DNA from: Chelativorans xinjiangensis
GTDB lineage: Bacteria; Pseudomonadota; Alphaproteobacteria; Rhizobiales; Rhizobiaceae
Assembly (NCBI RefSeq): GCF_009812055.1
Contig: NZ_WQNH01000036.1
Coordinates: forward strand, 1-49,135
DNA length: 49,135 nt
Direction: 5' to 3'
The notes under the pieces were generated by a model. The model saw only the letters and a list, made by a program, of their open reading frames with translations. It was not told where the DNA came from and made no database searches. Made by a program: the position numbers and the translations under genes. This document shows positions 39,871-49,067 of the stretch, piece after piece; positions within the stretch are counted from its first letter, which is position 1; each line of letters starts with the position of its first letter.

Positions 39871-41403
39871 TCAGGCCTGGTCGCTGATGAGCCGTTTCAG
39901 GAGCTCGATTTCCTGCGCCAACTGACCGTCGTTGCCAGACAGGCCCTCGATCTTGCGCACCGCGTGCAGCACGGTGGTGTGGTCGCGTCCGCCGAAACGG
40001 CGGCCGATCTCGGGAAGCGAGCGCGGCGTCATCACCTTGGCCAGATACATGGCCACCTGGCGCGGCTTGACGATGGTGCGCGTGCGCCGGTTCGACAGGA
40101 GCTCCGTCTTCGACACGTTGTAGTGCCGGGCGACGATGCGCTGGATGTCCTCGATGCGTACGCGCCGTGGCTCGCCGACGCGGCAGACGGGGCCGAGAAT
40201 CTCGTCGATGCGCTCCAGCGTGATCTGCGGCTCGAAGGAGTGACGGAAGACGAGCTGGTTGAAGGCGCCTTCCAGTTCACGACCGCTGCCGGTGACGGCG
40301 CGCGCCACATGCTCAAGCACCTCCTGGGGAATGTCCAGCGAATGGTCCTCCATCTTGGCGGCCGCCAGTCGCTGCTGGAGCATGGCCAGCCGGAGGTCGT
40401 AGTCGGGTGGCGAGATCTCCAGCGAGACGCCGCCGTTGAGCCGCGACTTCACGCGCGGCTCCAGCGACTCCAACTCGGCCGCGGGCCTATCTGCGGCAAC
40501 CACCACCTGGCGGGCGCTGTCGAGCAGCATGTTCAGAAGATGGCAGAATTCGTTTTGGATCGACTTGCCCTGCAGGAACTGCATGTCGTCGATGATGAGC
40601 AGGTCGATGTCGCGCAGCTGTTCCTTCAGCGTCAGGGCGTTGTTGTCGCGGATGGCGGTGGCGAAGCGCCACATGAAATATTCCGCCGTCAGATAGACGA
40701 CGCGCGACTGCGGCCTGTGCTTCAACGAAGCGGCAGCGATGGCCTGCAGGAGGTGGGTCTTGCCAAGCCCCACCGAGGCATGCAGGAAAAGCGGGTTGAA
40801 GCGCACCGCGCTGGAAGCGGATTCGGCCACCGTGCGTGCGGCCGCACAGGCGACGCGGTTGGATTTCCCCTCGATGAAGGAATCGAAGGTGTAGCGGCCG
40901 TCGAGCGGCGAGCCGAAGATGCTCGGGCGCCCTGCCGGCTCGGCTCGCCCCGTGCTTGCGCCGCCGAGGCGCTTGCCGTTGATGACGCTGGGCGACGTCG
41001 CGCCCTGGGGTTGAGGCGAGACTTTACGCGTCGCGACCAGCTTGGCCTCTGTCCGGGTGATGGCACCCCGCGTTGCCGTGCGCACGACGAATTCGACCTT
41101 CAGCACGGAAGCGTCCTCGGCCTGCCACAGTTCGGTAATGAGGTCGAGATAATGGCCGTTGATCCAGGCGCGCAGGAAAGCCGTGGGTACGGAGATGCGG
41201 ACAACGCCCTTGGAGGTCTCCGCCAGCTTCATACGGCCGAACCAGCTCGAGTAGACCTCGGTGCCCAGCCGCGCCTTCAATTGCGCCCTGACCCGGTCGA
41301 ACACAGCGGTGGATCCGCCGGCACTGGTCATCTCTTCCCTCTCAGTTGCGGAACTGTGAAATGACAAAGCTCCCTCAACTTCCCTCTCAACGCCGCTTTG
41401 CAT
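39871..41403 (-). CDS. dnaA: Chromosomal replication initiator DnaA
   Basis: DnaA-ATP binds oriC boxes and opens the DNA. The 510-residue protein has domain I ([20 protein letters not shown], about 34-53), a variable linker (about 115-170), the AAA+ domain with Walker A in [13 protein letters not shown] (about 212) and Walker [11 protein letters not shown], arginine-rich sensor region, and the C-terminal DNA-binding signature [16 protein letters not shown] (about 470). ATG 41331, which has AGAGGG upstream, is a credible alternative start giving 486 residues. The gene is followed by a terminator, then dnaN. Confidence 0.96.
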   Translation of the reverse strand: MQSGVEREVEGALSFHSSATEREEMTSAGGSTAVFDRVRAQLKARLGTEVYSSWFGRMKLAETSKGVVRISVPTAFLRAWINGHYLDLITELWQAEDASVLKVEFVVRTATRGAITRTEAKLVATRKVSPQPQGATSPSVINGKRLGGASTGRAEPAGRPSIFGSPLDGRYTFDSFIEGKSNRVACAAARTVAESASSAVRFNPLFLHASVGLGKTHLLQAIAAASLKHRPQSRVVYLTAEYFMWRFATAIRDNNALTLKEQLRDIDLLIIDDMQFLQGKSIQNEFCHLLNMLLDSARQVVVAADRPAAELESLEPRVKSRLNGGVSLEISPPDYDLRLAMLQQRLAAAKMEDHSLDIPQEVLEHVARAVTGSGRELEGAFNQLVFRHSFEPQITLERIDEILGPVCRVGEPRRVRIEDIQRIVARHYNVSKTELLSNRRTRTIVKPRQVAMYLAKVMTPRSLPEIGRRFGGRDHTTVLHAVRKIEGLSGNDGQLAQEIELLKRLISDQA

Positions 41404-42196
41404 CCTCGATTCCCTGTAAAAAAGTTTGTTTTTAAACGAGCGTGTCTATCGCACGCCGACATGAGCGCACCCCAACACGATCCGGCCCCGCCCGTCCGTG
41501 TGGTCTTTCATCATTCCGCACCGGCTCTCACCTAAGCCGCACCTCCTTTCTCAAAATCGACCCCAACTCGCCCCATGGCCTCCCCCGAGGTCACGCATAG
41601 TCATAACAATAGCGTTCCGGCTTCATGCCAGATCGGCACTCCTGCGCTGCAACGGTGTCGAACCCGCCGGATCCCTCAAATTTCACGCGGGCAAAAGCAG
41701 GCCGGCGCGCGGAAAAAACTCCACGCAGCAAATGCTGCCTTTTTGGCTTGGTCTTTCAGGCTCTACGCCTGCCCTTGCGATGGAGTGACATTACCGAAAT
41801 CCTTGTGGAAAGGGCAAGTGCGCCCCTAACGCTTTTTTTACGAATCTGGCTTTGTCGACAGCCCCAAAATGCCTTCGTTCGCCGAGTCAAAATCCTTAAG
41901 CTATTTTGATTCAAGAAGCTTTTCGGGAACCCCTCCGCCATGACTGCCGGACGAAAAAAAATCCAAAAAATCTGCTTGACATTCGCGGATGACGCACCTG
42001 TGGTCGATGACATGTTCCGGCTGTGGATAATGGGCTATAAGGCATTGTTTATGCAGAGATATTCTCGCCAGAAGCCAATCGGCGAGCAGGGCCGTATGAC
42101 AGTTTTCCTAGCCCCGAAAAAACAGCGCCGGCAAATTAAAAATCCGGCCCCGGCGAGCGCTTCTCGCGCGGCCGGCCAACCCATTGGTCGGCAAAG
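41404..42196. other. Long dnaA upstream region
   Basis: About 800 bases carry no convincing gene. It is AT-richer than the rest of the window with A/T runs (around 41420-41435 and 41951-41970). It contains one perfect DnaA box (42022-42030), one near match (41804-41812, CTTTCCACA on the minus strand) and a TTGACA at 41976-41981 without a good -10. It probably holds the dnaA promoter and autoregulatory sites; origin function is possible but unproven. Confidence 0.5.
42022..42030 (-). promoter_or_regulatory. Perfect DnaA box
   Basis: TTATCCACA on the minus strand exactly matches the consensus DnaA binding site. It lies about 620 bases before the dnaA start. Confidence 0.65.
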
Positions 42197-42221
42197 AAAA
42201 ACCCGGTCCAAGGACCGGGTT
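42197..42221 (-). terminator. Intrinsic terminator after rpsT
   Basis: On the minus strand ACCCGGTCC (42220-42212) pairs with GGACCGGGT (42209-42201), with a two-base loop as written, followed by TTTTCTTT. It ends the rpsT transcript. Confidence 0.85.
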
Positions 42222-42244
42222 GTCGAAGACCCTGGAAGGGGAGC

Positions 42245-42511
42245 CTAGGCGCCCATCGTTTTCACGCGTTGGGATAGACGTGAAACTTTCCGTGATGCGG
42301 TGTTCTTGTGAAGAATGCCCTTGGAGGCGGCGCGCATCAGCTCCGGCTGAGCCGCTTTGAGCGCGTTCTGCGCAGCGTCCTTGTCGCCGGCAGCCAGCGC
42401 CTCTTCAACCTTGCGGATGAAACCCCGGACGCGTGAGCGGCGGCTCTTGTTTACGGCGGTGCGGCGGGCGATCTTGCGCACCGCCTTCTTGGCCGAAGTG
42501 GTGTTGGCCAT
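42245..42511 (-). CDS. rpsT: 30S ribosomal protein S20
   Basis: The 88-residue protein begins [20 protein letters not shown] and has the family segments [19 protein letters not shown] and [20 protein letters not shown]. It is basic and helical, as expected for an rRNA-binding primary assembly protein. It has its own promoter (42618-42646) and terminator, and lies upstream of dnaA as in other Rhizobiales. Confidence 0.98.
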   Translation of the reverse strand: MANTTSAKKAVRKIARRTAVNKSRRSRVRGFIRKVEEALAAGDKDAAQNALKAAQPELMRAASKGILHKNTASRKVSRLSQRVKTMGA

Positions 42512-42617
42512 CTGTCCTCTCTCGTTTCAACTGTCGCTGCCGCAAGGCGGCCTGCCTAGCAGGCTCTTAGGGCGCACAAACTAAAAGGGCAGCCGACGGG
42601 CCACCTCAGTCGGGCGG

Positions 42618-42646
42618 CTTATAATGCAGCTTGCCGGATGCGTCAA
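42618..42646 (-). promoter_or_regulatory. rpsT promoter (sigma-70 type)
   Basis: On the minus strand TTGACG (42646-42641) and TATAAG (42623-42618) are separated by exactly 17 bases. This predicts an rpsT leader of about 100 bases that includes a GCCTGC/GCAGGC hairpin (around 42551-42567). Confidence 0.7.
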
Positions 42647-42664
42647 CGGCCTGCGGGCGCCTTC

Positions 42665-43438
42665 TCAGCGGTTCCTGAACTGCGCCGAGCGCTTTTCCGT
42701 GAAGGCGGCCATGCCCTCTTTCTGGTCGTCGAGCGCGAACATGGAATGGAACACCCGTCTTTCGAAGCGCAGCCCCTCGGCAAGCGTCGTCTCGTAGGCG
42801 CGGTTGACAGCTTCCTTGGTCATCATGACGGTGGGCAGGGAGAACTCGGCGATCTTACCGGCCACCTCCAGCGCCTCCTCGATCAATTCGCCCGCCGGCA
42901 CCACCCGCGAGACAAGGCCACAGCGCTCCGCCTCCTCCGCCTCCATCATGCGCCCGGTCAGGCACATCTCCATGGCCTTGGACTTGCCGACGAAGCGCGT
43001 CAGCCGCTGCGAGCCGCCCATGCCGGGCATGACGCCCAGCGTGATCTCGGGCTGGCCGAACTTGGCGTTGTCGGCGGCGATGATGAAGTCGCACATCATG
43101 GCCAGCTCGCAGCCGCCGCCCAGCGCATAGCCGGCCACCGCCGCGATCACCGGCTTGCGCACGCGCGTAAAGTTCTCCCAGCCGGAGAAGAAGTCGTCCA
43201 TATAGGCCTCGACATAGGTCTTGGCCTGCATTTCCTTGATGTCGGCGCCGGCGGCAAACGCCTTCTGTGAGCCGGTAAGGACGATGGCACCGACCTTGGC
43301 GCTCGCGTCGAAGGCCTCTGCGGCGGCGACCAGCTCCTCCAGCACCTGCGAATTGAGTGCGTTCAGCGCCTTGGGCCGATTGAGCGTGATCAGGCCCACG
43401 CGCCCCCGTGTCTCCACCAGGATGGTCTCATACGCCAT
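42665..43438 (-). CDS. Enoyl-CoA hydratase
   Basis: The 257-residue crotonase-family enzyme hydrates 2-enoyl-CoA in fatty-acid oxidation. It shows [20 protein letters not shown] (about 17-36), [10 protein letters not shown] (about 61), the oxyanion segment [18 protein letters not shown] with the first catalytic Glu (about 105-121), and [19 protein letters not shown] with the second (about 130-148). It ends [10 protein letters not shown]. Physiological substrate is unknown; the close relatives are short-chain hydratases. It precedes rpsT on the same strand but rpsT has its own promoter. Confidence 0.94.
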   Translation of the reverse strand: MAYETILVETRGRVGLITLNRPKALNALNSQVLEELVAAAEAFDASAKVGAIVLTGSQKAFAAGADIKEMQAKTYVEAYMDDFFSGWENFTRVRKPVIAAVAGYALGGGCELAMMCDFIIAADNAKFGQPEITLGVMPGMGGSQRLTRFVGKSKAMEMCLTGRMMEAEEAERCGLVSRVVPAGELIEEALEVAGKIAEFSLPTVMMTKEAVNRAYETTLAEGLRFERRVFHSMFALDDQKEGMAAFTEKRSAQFRNR

Positions 43439-43457
43439 GAAGGTCGTCTCCTTTGCT

Positions 43458-43567
43458 GTTAGTGAATGGTGAATAGTGAATAGTGAATGGTGATCTTCAA
43501 CTATTCCAAGACATTCTCCATTTCAGCATTCAAGGTATTCACTAATAACTATTCACTATTCACTCAC
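43458..43567. repeat. Inverted array of TGAATAGT-type octamers
   Basis: The left arm (43458-43493) is a run of GTGAATGG/GTGAATAG units. The right arm (43536-43567) is the inverted counterpart with ATTCACTA units. The arms are about 33 bases, imperfect, and separated by about 42 bases. The right arm ends at the mutM stop codon. Confidence 0.8.
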
Positions 43568-43568
43568 T

Positions 43569-44462
43569 CTACCGCTGACAGGCCGGGCAATAGAAAGTGG
43601 AGCGTCCGCCCTGCACGACGCGGCGCACCGTACCCTCGCATCCGGCCGTGCGGCAAGGCGCGCCCTCGCGGTCGTAGACGTTGAACGTGTGCTGGAAGTA
43701 GCCGAGCGTGCCGTCGGCCCGTACATAGTCGCGCAGCGACGAGCCGCCGGCGGCGATGGCCTCGGCAATGACCGTGCGGATAGCCTCGGCAAGGCGCACG
43801 CTGCGCGCCGTCTCGCCGCCCTCGCGTGTCGCCAGCGTTGCGGCCGCGCGGCGCGGCGAAAGCCCTGCCCGCCACAGCGCCTCGCAGGCGTAGATGTTGC
43901 CGAGCCCGGCGACGACCCGCTGGTCCATGAGCGTCGCCTTGAGCGGCGCCCGCCTGCCCGCGAGAAGCCGGGCGAGCAGCCTGCCGTCCAGCGCGTTGCC
44001 CGTCGGCTCGACGCCGAGCCCTGCTAGCAGCGGATGGACGTCTAGGTCTGCGGCTTTGGCAAGCAGCATGAAGCCGAAGCGGCGCGGATCGTTGTAGATG
44101 ATGCGCAGCGGCGGCTCCTCGCCCTTGCGCAGATGGAAGACCACGTGGTCGTGCTTTCCGTCCTTCGAGCGCGCGTGGTGGAAGGCGCCGGGAAGCGCCT
44201 CTTCCTCTCCTGCCTCGATGCGGAAGGAGCCCGACATGCCGAGGTGGCAGATGAGGACGCTGTCGTCCTCCAGATGCATGAGAAGATATTTCGCGCGCCG
44301 GCCGAGCGCGGTCACGGTGCGGTCTTCCAGACGCCCCGAAAAGCCTGCGGGAAAGGGAAACCGCAGATCCGGCCGCCGCTGCTCGACCGTCAGGACGCGC
44401 GCCCCCTCCATCGCCGGCTGCAGGCCGCGGCGGACGGTCTCGACCTCGGGCAGCTCAGGCAT
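43569..44462 (-). CDS. mutM: Bifunctional DNA-formamidopyrimidine glycosylase/AP lyase
   Basis: MutM (Fpg) removes 8-oxoguanine and ring-opened purines and cuts the strand. The 297-residue protein begins PELPEVETV after the start Met, with Pro as nucleophile and the next Glu catalytic. It has [14 protein letters not shown] (about 60), [20 protein letters not shown] (the H2TH region, about 180) and the zinc finger with CRTAGCEG and CPACQR at the end. The start at 44462 overlaps the deoB 3' end by eight bases. Confidence 0.96.
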   Translation of the reverse strand: MPELPEVETVRRGLQPAMEGARVLTVEQRRPDLRFPFPAGFSGRLEDRTVTALGRRAKYLLMHLEDDSVLICHLGMSGSFRIEAGEEEALPGAFHHARSKDGKHDHVVFHLRKGEEPPLRIIYNDPRRFGFMLLAKAADLDVHPLLAGLGVEPTGNALDGRLLARLLAGRRAPLKATLMDQRVVAGLGNIYACEALWRAGLSPRRAAATLATREGGETARSVRLAEAIRTVIAEAIAAGGSSLRDYVRADGTLGYFQHTFNVYDREGAPCRTAGCEGTVRRVVQGGRSTFYCPACQR

Positions 44463-45687
44463 CGGCGCTCCGCGCCGGCAGCAGCGCCTCGCCGTGGCGG
44501 CCGGGCGCCAACCCCAGATGCGCGGCGATCGTCTCGCCGATATCGGCATAGGTGCTTCTGAGACCGATGGAACCGGTGTTAAGGCCAGGCCCCGTACCGA
44601 TGATCGGGATACGCTCGCGTGTATGGTCGGTGCCGGCCCAGGTGGGATCGCAGCCGTGGTCGGCGGTGAGGATGAGCATGTCGCCCTGCTTGAGCCGCGC
44701 CAGCGCTTCCGGCAGGCGGCGGTCGAAGGCTTCCAGCGCGGCGGCATAGCCCGCCACGTCGCGCCGGTGGCCGTAGAGCGTGTCGAAATCGACGAAGTTG
44801 GTGAAGACGAGATCGCCGTCCGCCGCACCCTCCATGGCGGAGAGCGTGGCGTCGAACAGCGCCATGTTGCCGGCCGCCTTGCGCACCTCGGAGATGCCTT
44901 GATGCGCGAAGATGTCGCCGATCTTGCCGACGGCCAGCACCCGCCCGCCGGCGCCGATCACCCGGTCGAGCAGCGTCGGCTCCGGCGGCGGCACGGCATA
45001 GTCGCGCCGGTTCGCTGTGCGCTCGAAGGTGCCGGCATTCTCGCCCACGAACGGCCGCGCGATGACCCGGCCGATAGTGTATTCGTCGACGAGACGGCGC
45101 GCCGTCTCGCACAGCTTATAGAGGCGTTCGAGCCCGAAATGGCTCTCGTGGGCGGCGATCTGGAAGACCGAGTCGGCCGAGGTGTAGCAGATCGGCTTCC
45201 CAGTCCGGACATGCTCCTCGCCCAGCCGGGCGATGATCTCGGTGCCCGAGGCATGGCAGTTGCCGAGAATGCCGGGAATGTCCGCCTCGGCGATCAGGCG
45301 GTCCGTCAGCTCCGCCGGGAAGGTTGGAACGGTCTGAGGAAAGTACCCCCACTCGAAGGGAACCGGCACACCGGCGATCTCCCAATGGCCGGAGGGCGTA
45401 TCCTTGCCGCTGGATTTTTCGTCCGCCGCGCCGAAAAAGCCGGAAGGGGCAGGCCCCGGCGCCGGGTCGCGGCCGGCGGCGATGGCCGCCGCATGATCCA
45501 GCCCGAGGCTGCGCATGTTGGGCAGGCTGAGCGGCCCCTGCCTGAGGCCCGCGCGGTCCGCCTCGCCCTTGGCTGCGGCAGCTTCTATATGACCGAAGGT
45601 ATCGGCACCCGCGTCGCCGAACCGCCCCGCATCCGCGGCGTGGCCGATGCCGAAGGAATCGAGAACGAAGAGGAAAGCACGTGCCAT
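44455..45687 (-). CDS. deoB: Phosphopentomutase
   Basis: DeoB interconverts ribose 1-phosphate/deoxyribose 1-phosphate and the 5-phosphates in nucleoside salvage. The 410-residue alkaline-phosphatase-superfamily protein has the N-terminal metal site [20 protein letters not shown] (about 9-28), [18 protein letters not shown] (about 92-109), [20 protein letters not shown] (about 296) and the metal site [19 protein letters not shown] (about 341-359). It overlaps mutM, suggesting one operon. Confidence 0.95.
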   Translation of the reverse strand: MARAFLFVLDSFGIGHAADAGRFGDAGADTFGHIEAAAAKGEADRAGLRQGPLSLPNMRSLGLDHAAAIAAGRDPAPGPAPSGFFGAADEKSSGKDTPSGHWEIAGVPVPFEWGYFPQTVPTFPAELTDRLIAEADIPGILGNCHASGTEIIARLGEEHVRTGKPICYTSADSVFQIAAHESHFGLERLYKLCETARRLVDEYTIGRVIARPFVGENAGTFERTANRRDYAVPPPEPTLLDRVIGAGGRVLAVGKIGDIFAHQGISEVRKAAGNMALFDATLSAMEGAADGDLVFTNFVDFDTLYGHRRDVAGYAAALEAFDRRLPEALARLKQGDMLILTADHGCDPTWAGTDHTRERIPIIGTGPGLNTGSIGLRSTYADIGETIAAHLGLAPGRHGEALLPARSADA

Positions 45688-45715
45688 GGCGGACTCCGGA
45701 TTGGAGTCCAGACAT

Positions 45716-45822
45716 AGAGCAATTCCAGGAAAAGTGGCAACCGGCTTTCCGTCCGGAGTTGCGCCAAAACAACGACTTAGACCAGCTCATCGATTCCATG
45801 AAACGATGAACTGGTCCAAGAG
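45716..45822 (+). repeat. RIME-like palindromic element, copy 2
   Basis: It matches the element at 17161-17270 in the same orientation, starting AGAGCAATTCCAGGAAAAG and ending with an inverted pair GACCAG(C/T)TCATCG and CGATGAACTGGTC. Here one position of the arm is mismatched. It lies between deoB and the pilus genes. Confidence 0.88.
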
Positions 45823-45865
45823 CGCTACGACGCCTTGGCAATCGGGGGATGGAGCACCTTGCGCC

Positions 45866-46486
45866 TCAGCAGTCGGCGCACGAAATTTCCCGTGTCACGC
45901 GCGGCCGCAGGTAGTAGCGCTCGCCCATCGGGATGTTGTCGAACGCCGCCATGAGGCCGAGCGCCTTCTTGCCCGTCTCGGACGTCCCGGACCAGGTGAT
46001 GACCGGCGAATAGGTAAGATCCGCCTCAGCGCGGATCAGAAAGGAGTCCCGGGACATCAACTCCTTCGGCACGTCGATTCGGCTGCCCGGCTTCTCGGCG
46101 CGGCTGGAGACGCCATCGGCAAAGCGCCGCGACCAAGCGACCAGCGCTCTCGGCGTGTCCTCGTCGGTGATCTCGATCGCGGTGATGGTGATCTCCGGCT
46201 TGCTGCGGTTGTAGGGCTGCAGCACCGCCTCGCCAATCTTCATGATCGCATCCAGTTCGTCGCCGGTCATGACCGGCGACTGGGCGACCAGGTCGCCCGC
46301 CAGGATAGCCGCGCGACCGACCTTCTTGTTTGTGTCGATGCCCTGGGAAAATTCCATCGTCAGGAAGTAGAAAGCCAGCATGAGCGGTGCGATGAAGGCG
46401 AACTCCACCGCCGCGACCCCGCCCTTCTCCGCCAGGAACCGGCGGACGGCGGACGCTGCAGCCAACATCTTCGCCTGGATGTTCAT
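45866..46486 (-). CDS. TadE/TadG-family pseudopilin-like protein
   Basis: This 206-residue protein has a short basic leader and one N-terminal hydrophobic helix (KGGVAAVEFAFIAPLMLAFY, about 21-40), the TadE signature with the conserved Glu after the processing-like GG. The rest is extracytoplasmic. TadE/TadG proteins are minor pseudopilins of the Tad (Flp) pilus machine. The start has AGGAG eight bases upstream. It is one of two such genes here, with a large inverted repeat between them. Confidence 0.85.
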   Translation of the reverse strand: MNIQAKMLAAASAVRRFLAEKGGVAAVEFAFIAPLMLAFYFLTMEFSQGIDTNKKVGRAAILAGDLVAQSPVMTGDELDAIMKIGEAVLQPYNRSKPEITITAIEITDEDTPRALVAWSRRFADGVSSRAEKPGSRIDVPKELMSRDSFLIRAEADLTYSPVITWSGTSETGKKALGLMAAFDNIPMGERYYLRPRVTREISCADC

Positions 46487-46544
46487 CGCCGCACTCCTGT
46501 GCGGGAGCTTCTAGGCAGGATCGGCCAAACGGATAAGCCCGCGC

Positions 46545-46718
46545 CCCTTCGCGCCCCCCTCTGTCCTGCCGGACATCTCCCCCACACGGGGGGAGATTGG
46601 GCCGACCGCGCTGCCGGCGCCTCTCTTGCAACCTTGGCAATTGCTGAAAACAGCAATGACAGCCAATCTCCCCCCTCGTGGGGGAGATGTCCGGCAGGAC
46701 AGAGGGGGGCGCGAAGGG
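46545..46718. repeat. Large inverted repeat between TadE-like genes
   Basis: Arms of 56 bases (46545-46600 and 46663-46718) are near-perfect inverted copies, each containing CTGTCCTGCCGGACATCTCC or its complement. They flank a 62-base centre. The motif is a common rhizobial intergenic repeat, here duplicated head to head. Confidence 0.88.
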
Positions 46719-46762
46719 ATGCCGTCATCTCCAGGTCTTCCGATCCATCTAAACCCACCCCC

Positions 46763-47335
46763 TCAGTAAGGCTCGTTCTGCCACGCGGTGGTGGAGAAGA
46801 GCAGTGTCTTGCCATCAGGCAGGTTCGACATAGACTTGCGCATGAAGTCCGTCATCACCGGCCAGCGGTAGAAGACGCGCAACATGTTCTTCGACAGCGC
46901 GTCTCCCGGCTCGACCCGGAAGTCGCTCGTGTCTATGTCTCCGCCCGGCGTGTATTTTATGCGTAATTTCGCCGCTTCCTCGAAGGTATCGTAGGCGCGC
47001 AGGTCGACTTCCAGCTCCTCCAGACAATTGGCGGATACGAAAACGCTCATGCGCGCACACAGCCTCTCGCGCAGCTTGTCCTCCTTCAGGTCGTCAGGCC
47101 GCAGTTGGCCGGTGCGGACCTGGCGGGCGATGTCGAAGGTGGCATTGGCCATGACCTGCTGCGCGGCGAAGGCGACGCAGCTTTCCAGGATGGCGAAGAG
47201 CAAAAGGAAGAAAGGGATCGCCAGGGCGGCGAACTCGATGGCCGCGACGCCTTTCCTGTCGCGGAGAAAGCGGCCAAGCAGCGCGCGCGGCATCAGCCGC
47301 CGGCCTTCCTCTGCCTCGATCTTCGAAGTGCCCAT
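46763..47335 (-). CDS. TadE/TadG-family pilus assembly protein
   Basis: This 190-residue protein has the same plan as its neighbour: a basic N-terminus, then DRKGVAAIEFAALAIPFFLL (about 26-45) with the conserved Glu, then an extracytoplasmic domain with a Cys pair (CARMSVFVSANCLEEL). It is likely a minor Tad pilus component. An ATG 42 bases downstream is possible, but lacks a ribosome site. Confidence 0.85.
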   Translation of the reverse strand: MGTSKIEAEEGRRLMPRALLGRFLRDRKGVAAIEFAALAIPFFLLLFAILESCVAFAAQQVMANATFDIARQVRTGQLRPDDLKEDKLRERLCARMSVFVSANCLEELEVDLRAYDTFEEAAKLRIKYTPGGDIDTSDFRVEPGDALSKNMLRVFYRWPVMTDFMRKSMSNLPDGKTLLFSTTAWQNEPY

Positions 47336-47470
47336 GCCCTAAACCCCACGCCTTTAAAGCGAATGCGGGACCATAGCGCGGGAGCGGTTGCGTTGGCGTT
47401 TTCCGTGCCGCTAAAATTGGCCGCTCGGCATTAACCGGGCGTCAATCTCTCGCCAACCGCCAGCCCTGGG

Positions 47471-47926
47471 CTATTGGCTTATCTCCATCTCGGATATCCG
47501 CTCTGCATCGGTCTTGTAAGCCCCCTCGCAGTAGGGCGTGCAGGAAAGCGTCTGCACGTCCGCGCGGCGGTAGATGCGCACGGAATTCGCCGCCTGTCGC
47601 GACACGACGATCTGCTCGTCGACGATCGGTTGGCCGTCGGCATCGAAGATGACGAGGTTGGTCACGCCGAATCCCCTGCCGGTGAGCACGATGGTCCTGG
47701 CGTCCTGCACCGCCGCATCGGCGATCTCCGGGTTGCCGATGACGATGGTGTCGGCCGCGCGCGTCAGCTTGACCACCTTGGCCTGGTTCATCACCACGCT
47801 GATGCCGGCCTCCGCAATCGCCGCCCGGGGCAGCACAAGTGTACCCGCCAGAAGCGCCGCGGCAAGCGCCGCCCCCAATGCAATAGATCCTCTCCCCGCC
47901 ATTAGCCCGATCCCCCGTATCGCCAT
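47471..47926 (-). CDS. Pilus assembly protein, CpaC N-terminal domain only
   Basis: The 151-residue exported protein has a signal peptide (ALGAALAAALLAGTLVLPRA, about 17-36). A domain follows like the N-terminus of CpaC/RcpA secretins (VVMNQAKVVKLTRAADTIVI, IADAAVQDARTIVLTGRGFG, TNLVIFDADGQ). The large secretin channel domain is absent, so this is a stand-alone form known beside rhizobial Tad loci, and it probably assists the outer-membrane channel. Two cysteines (SCTPYC) lie near the C-terminus. It is divergent from the pilin gene. Confidence 0.82.
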   Translation of the reverse strand: MAIRGIGLMAGRGSIALGAALAAALLAGTLVLPRAAIAEAGISVVMNQAKVVKLTRAADTIVIGNPEIADAAVQDARTIVLTGRGFGVTNLVIFDADGQPIVDEQIVVSRQAANSVRIYRRADVQTLSCTPYCEGAYKTDAERISEMEISQ

Positions 47927-48030
47927 CCGCCTCGAAATATGAACGGTATTGGTGAACCAACGGTTAAACAGACATGCTCTTCCGGCGAAAGGTTTCCGTC
48001 GTATTAATTAAGTAAAACCCTCCTCATTAT

Positions 48031-48045
48031 TTAAGTCACGGTTAA
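48031..48045 (+). promoter_or_regulatory. CtrA binding box upstream of flp
   Basis: TTAAGTCACGGTTAACC contains the full CtrA consensus TTAA-N7-TTAA (48031-48045), followed by CC. It lies 150 bases before the flp start, in the AT-rich divergent region. CtrA controls pilA in Caulobacter, so cell-cycle control of this pilin is plausible. Confidence 0.65.
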
Positions 48046-48195
48046 CCAGGGAAAGAAAGCGGCACCTGAAAGGTTTCGGTAAGACTGTTTGTTAAAGGCC
48101 TCGAAAGGGCTGCCGACTAAGTTCCCCTCATTCTGATCGGCGGGGGAAAAACGCCGGCGGAAGTGCTGTTAACCTGGAGCTTAAGGAGTACTCTC

Positions 48196-48375
48196 ATGTC
48201 CAAGCTGTTCGCACGTTTCCTGAAGGACAAGTCCGGCGCAACCGCCATCGAATATGGCCTGATCGCGGCGCTTATCGCCATCGGCATCATCACGGCTGCT
48301 GGTCTGCTCGGCACCGAGATCAGCGACACCTTCGACAAAGTCCGTACAACGCTGGCAACGGCGAACGGCTCGTAA
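48196..48375 (+). CDS. Flp-family type IVb pilin
   Basis: This 59-residue pilin has a leader cleaved at the Gly-Ala site in KSGATAIEYGLIAALIAIGI, with Glu at position +5 of the mature chain, followed by the long hydrophobic helix. This is the main subunit of the Tad adhesive pilus. ATG 48196 has AAGGAG eight bases upstream. CpaA encoded next is the expected processing peptidase. A terminator follows. Confidence 0.95.
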   Translation: MSKLFARFLKDKSGATAIEYGLIAALIAIGIITAAGLLGTEISDTFDKVRTTLATANGS

Positions 48376-48396
48376 TCTCTTACGCTGTGCACGAAC

Positions 48397-48430
48397 AAGG
48401 CCGCTCATCCATCCGGACGAGCGGCCTTTC
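48397..48430 (+). terminator. Terminator after flp
   Basis: GGCCGCTC (48399-48406) pairs with GAGCGGCC (48419-48426) over 12 bases, extended by AA/TT, and is followed by TTTCATT. It would favour high pilin mRNA over the downstream cpaA. Confidence 0.85.
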
Positions 48431-48534
48431 ATTGTCTACTCTGCAGGAAGCCCCAGATGAAGAGGCCCGGCAGCTTCACGAACAATTAAACCTACCCACC
48501 TACACTGATCCCGTTCAGTTCCGCGTGGTGTCCT

Positions 48535-49053
48535 ATGCTTGTAGCAGCGATTTTCGTCATCTTCCCCTTCTGCATGGCCTTTGCCGCAGTGTCCGACATG
48601 GTGTCGATGACCATCGCCAACCGCGTCTCCATCCTGCTCGTCGCTGCCTTCGCTGTCCTGGCGCCGTTCGCCGGCCTTGCCTTGCCCGAGATCGGCATGC
48701 ACTTCGCCGCCGGCGCGGCGGTGCTGGCCGTCACCTTCGTGCTCTTCGCCATCGGCGGCATGGGCGGGGGCGATGCCAAGCTCCTGGCGGCCACCGCCGT
48801 GTGGTTCGGCTTCAGCCTCGGGCTGGTGAACTATCTGGTGATCTCCGCGCTCGCCGGCGGTGTCCTCACCATCGCCCTCCTGGTCTTCCGCAAGTCCAAC
48901 CTTTCCATGCTGGCCGGCAACAACGTGTTCCTGCGCCATTTCGCCGACGAGAAGGCCGGCATCCCCTACGGCATCGCCCTCGGCCTCGGCGGACTTCTGA
49001 CCTACGGCGAAACACCGCTGATGCAATGGGCCATCGCCCGCCTGGCGGGCTAG
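48535..49053 (+). CDS. cpaA: Prepilin peptidase CpaA (TadV-like, A24 family)
   Basis: This 172-residue inner-membrane aspartic peptidase removes the leader of the Flp pilin. The two catalytic aspartates are in AVSDMVSMTIANR (about 18-30) and the GxGD motif GGMGGGDAKLLAA (about 74-86). At least five hydrophobic helices are seen. It follows flp as in Caulobacter pilA-cpaA. The rest of the cpa/tad genes (ATPase, secretin, TadB/C) would lie outside the window to the right, unless the transposon end interrupts the cluster. Confidence 0.93.
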   Translation: MLVAAIFVIFPFCMAFAAVSDMVSMTIANRVSILLVAAFAVLAPFAGLALPEIGMHFAAGAAVLAVTFVLFAIGGMGGGDAKLLAATAVWFGFSLGLVNYLVISALAGGVLTIALLVFRKSNLSMLAGNNVFLRHFADEKAGIPYGIALGLGGLLTYGETPLMQWAIARLAG

Positions 49054-49067
49054 AGTATCCGTGTTGG

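Noticed and set aside
41756-42013. An 85-residue minus-strand frame in the dnaA upstream region
   Set aside because: There is no ribosome site or family resemblance, and the region looks regulatory.
43458-43567. CRISPR array
   Set aside because: Units are 8 bases, contiguous and inverted, with no unique spacers and no cas genes.
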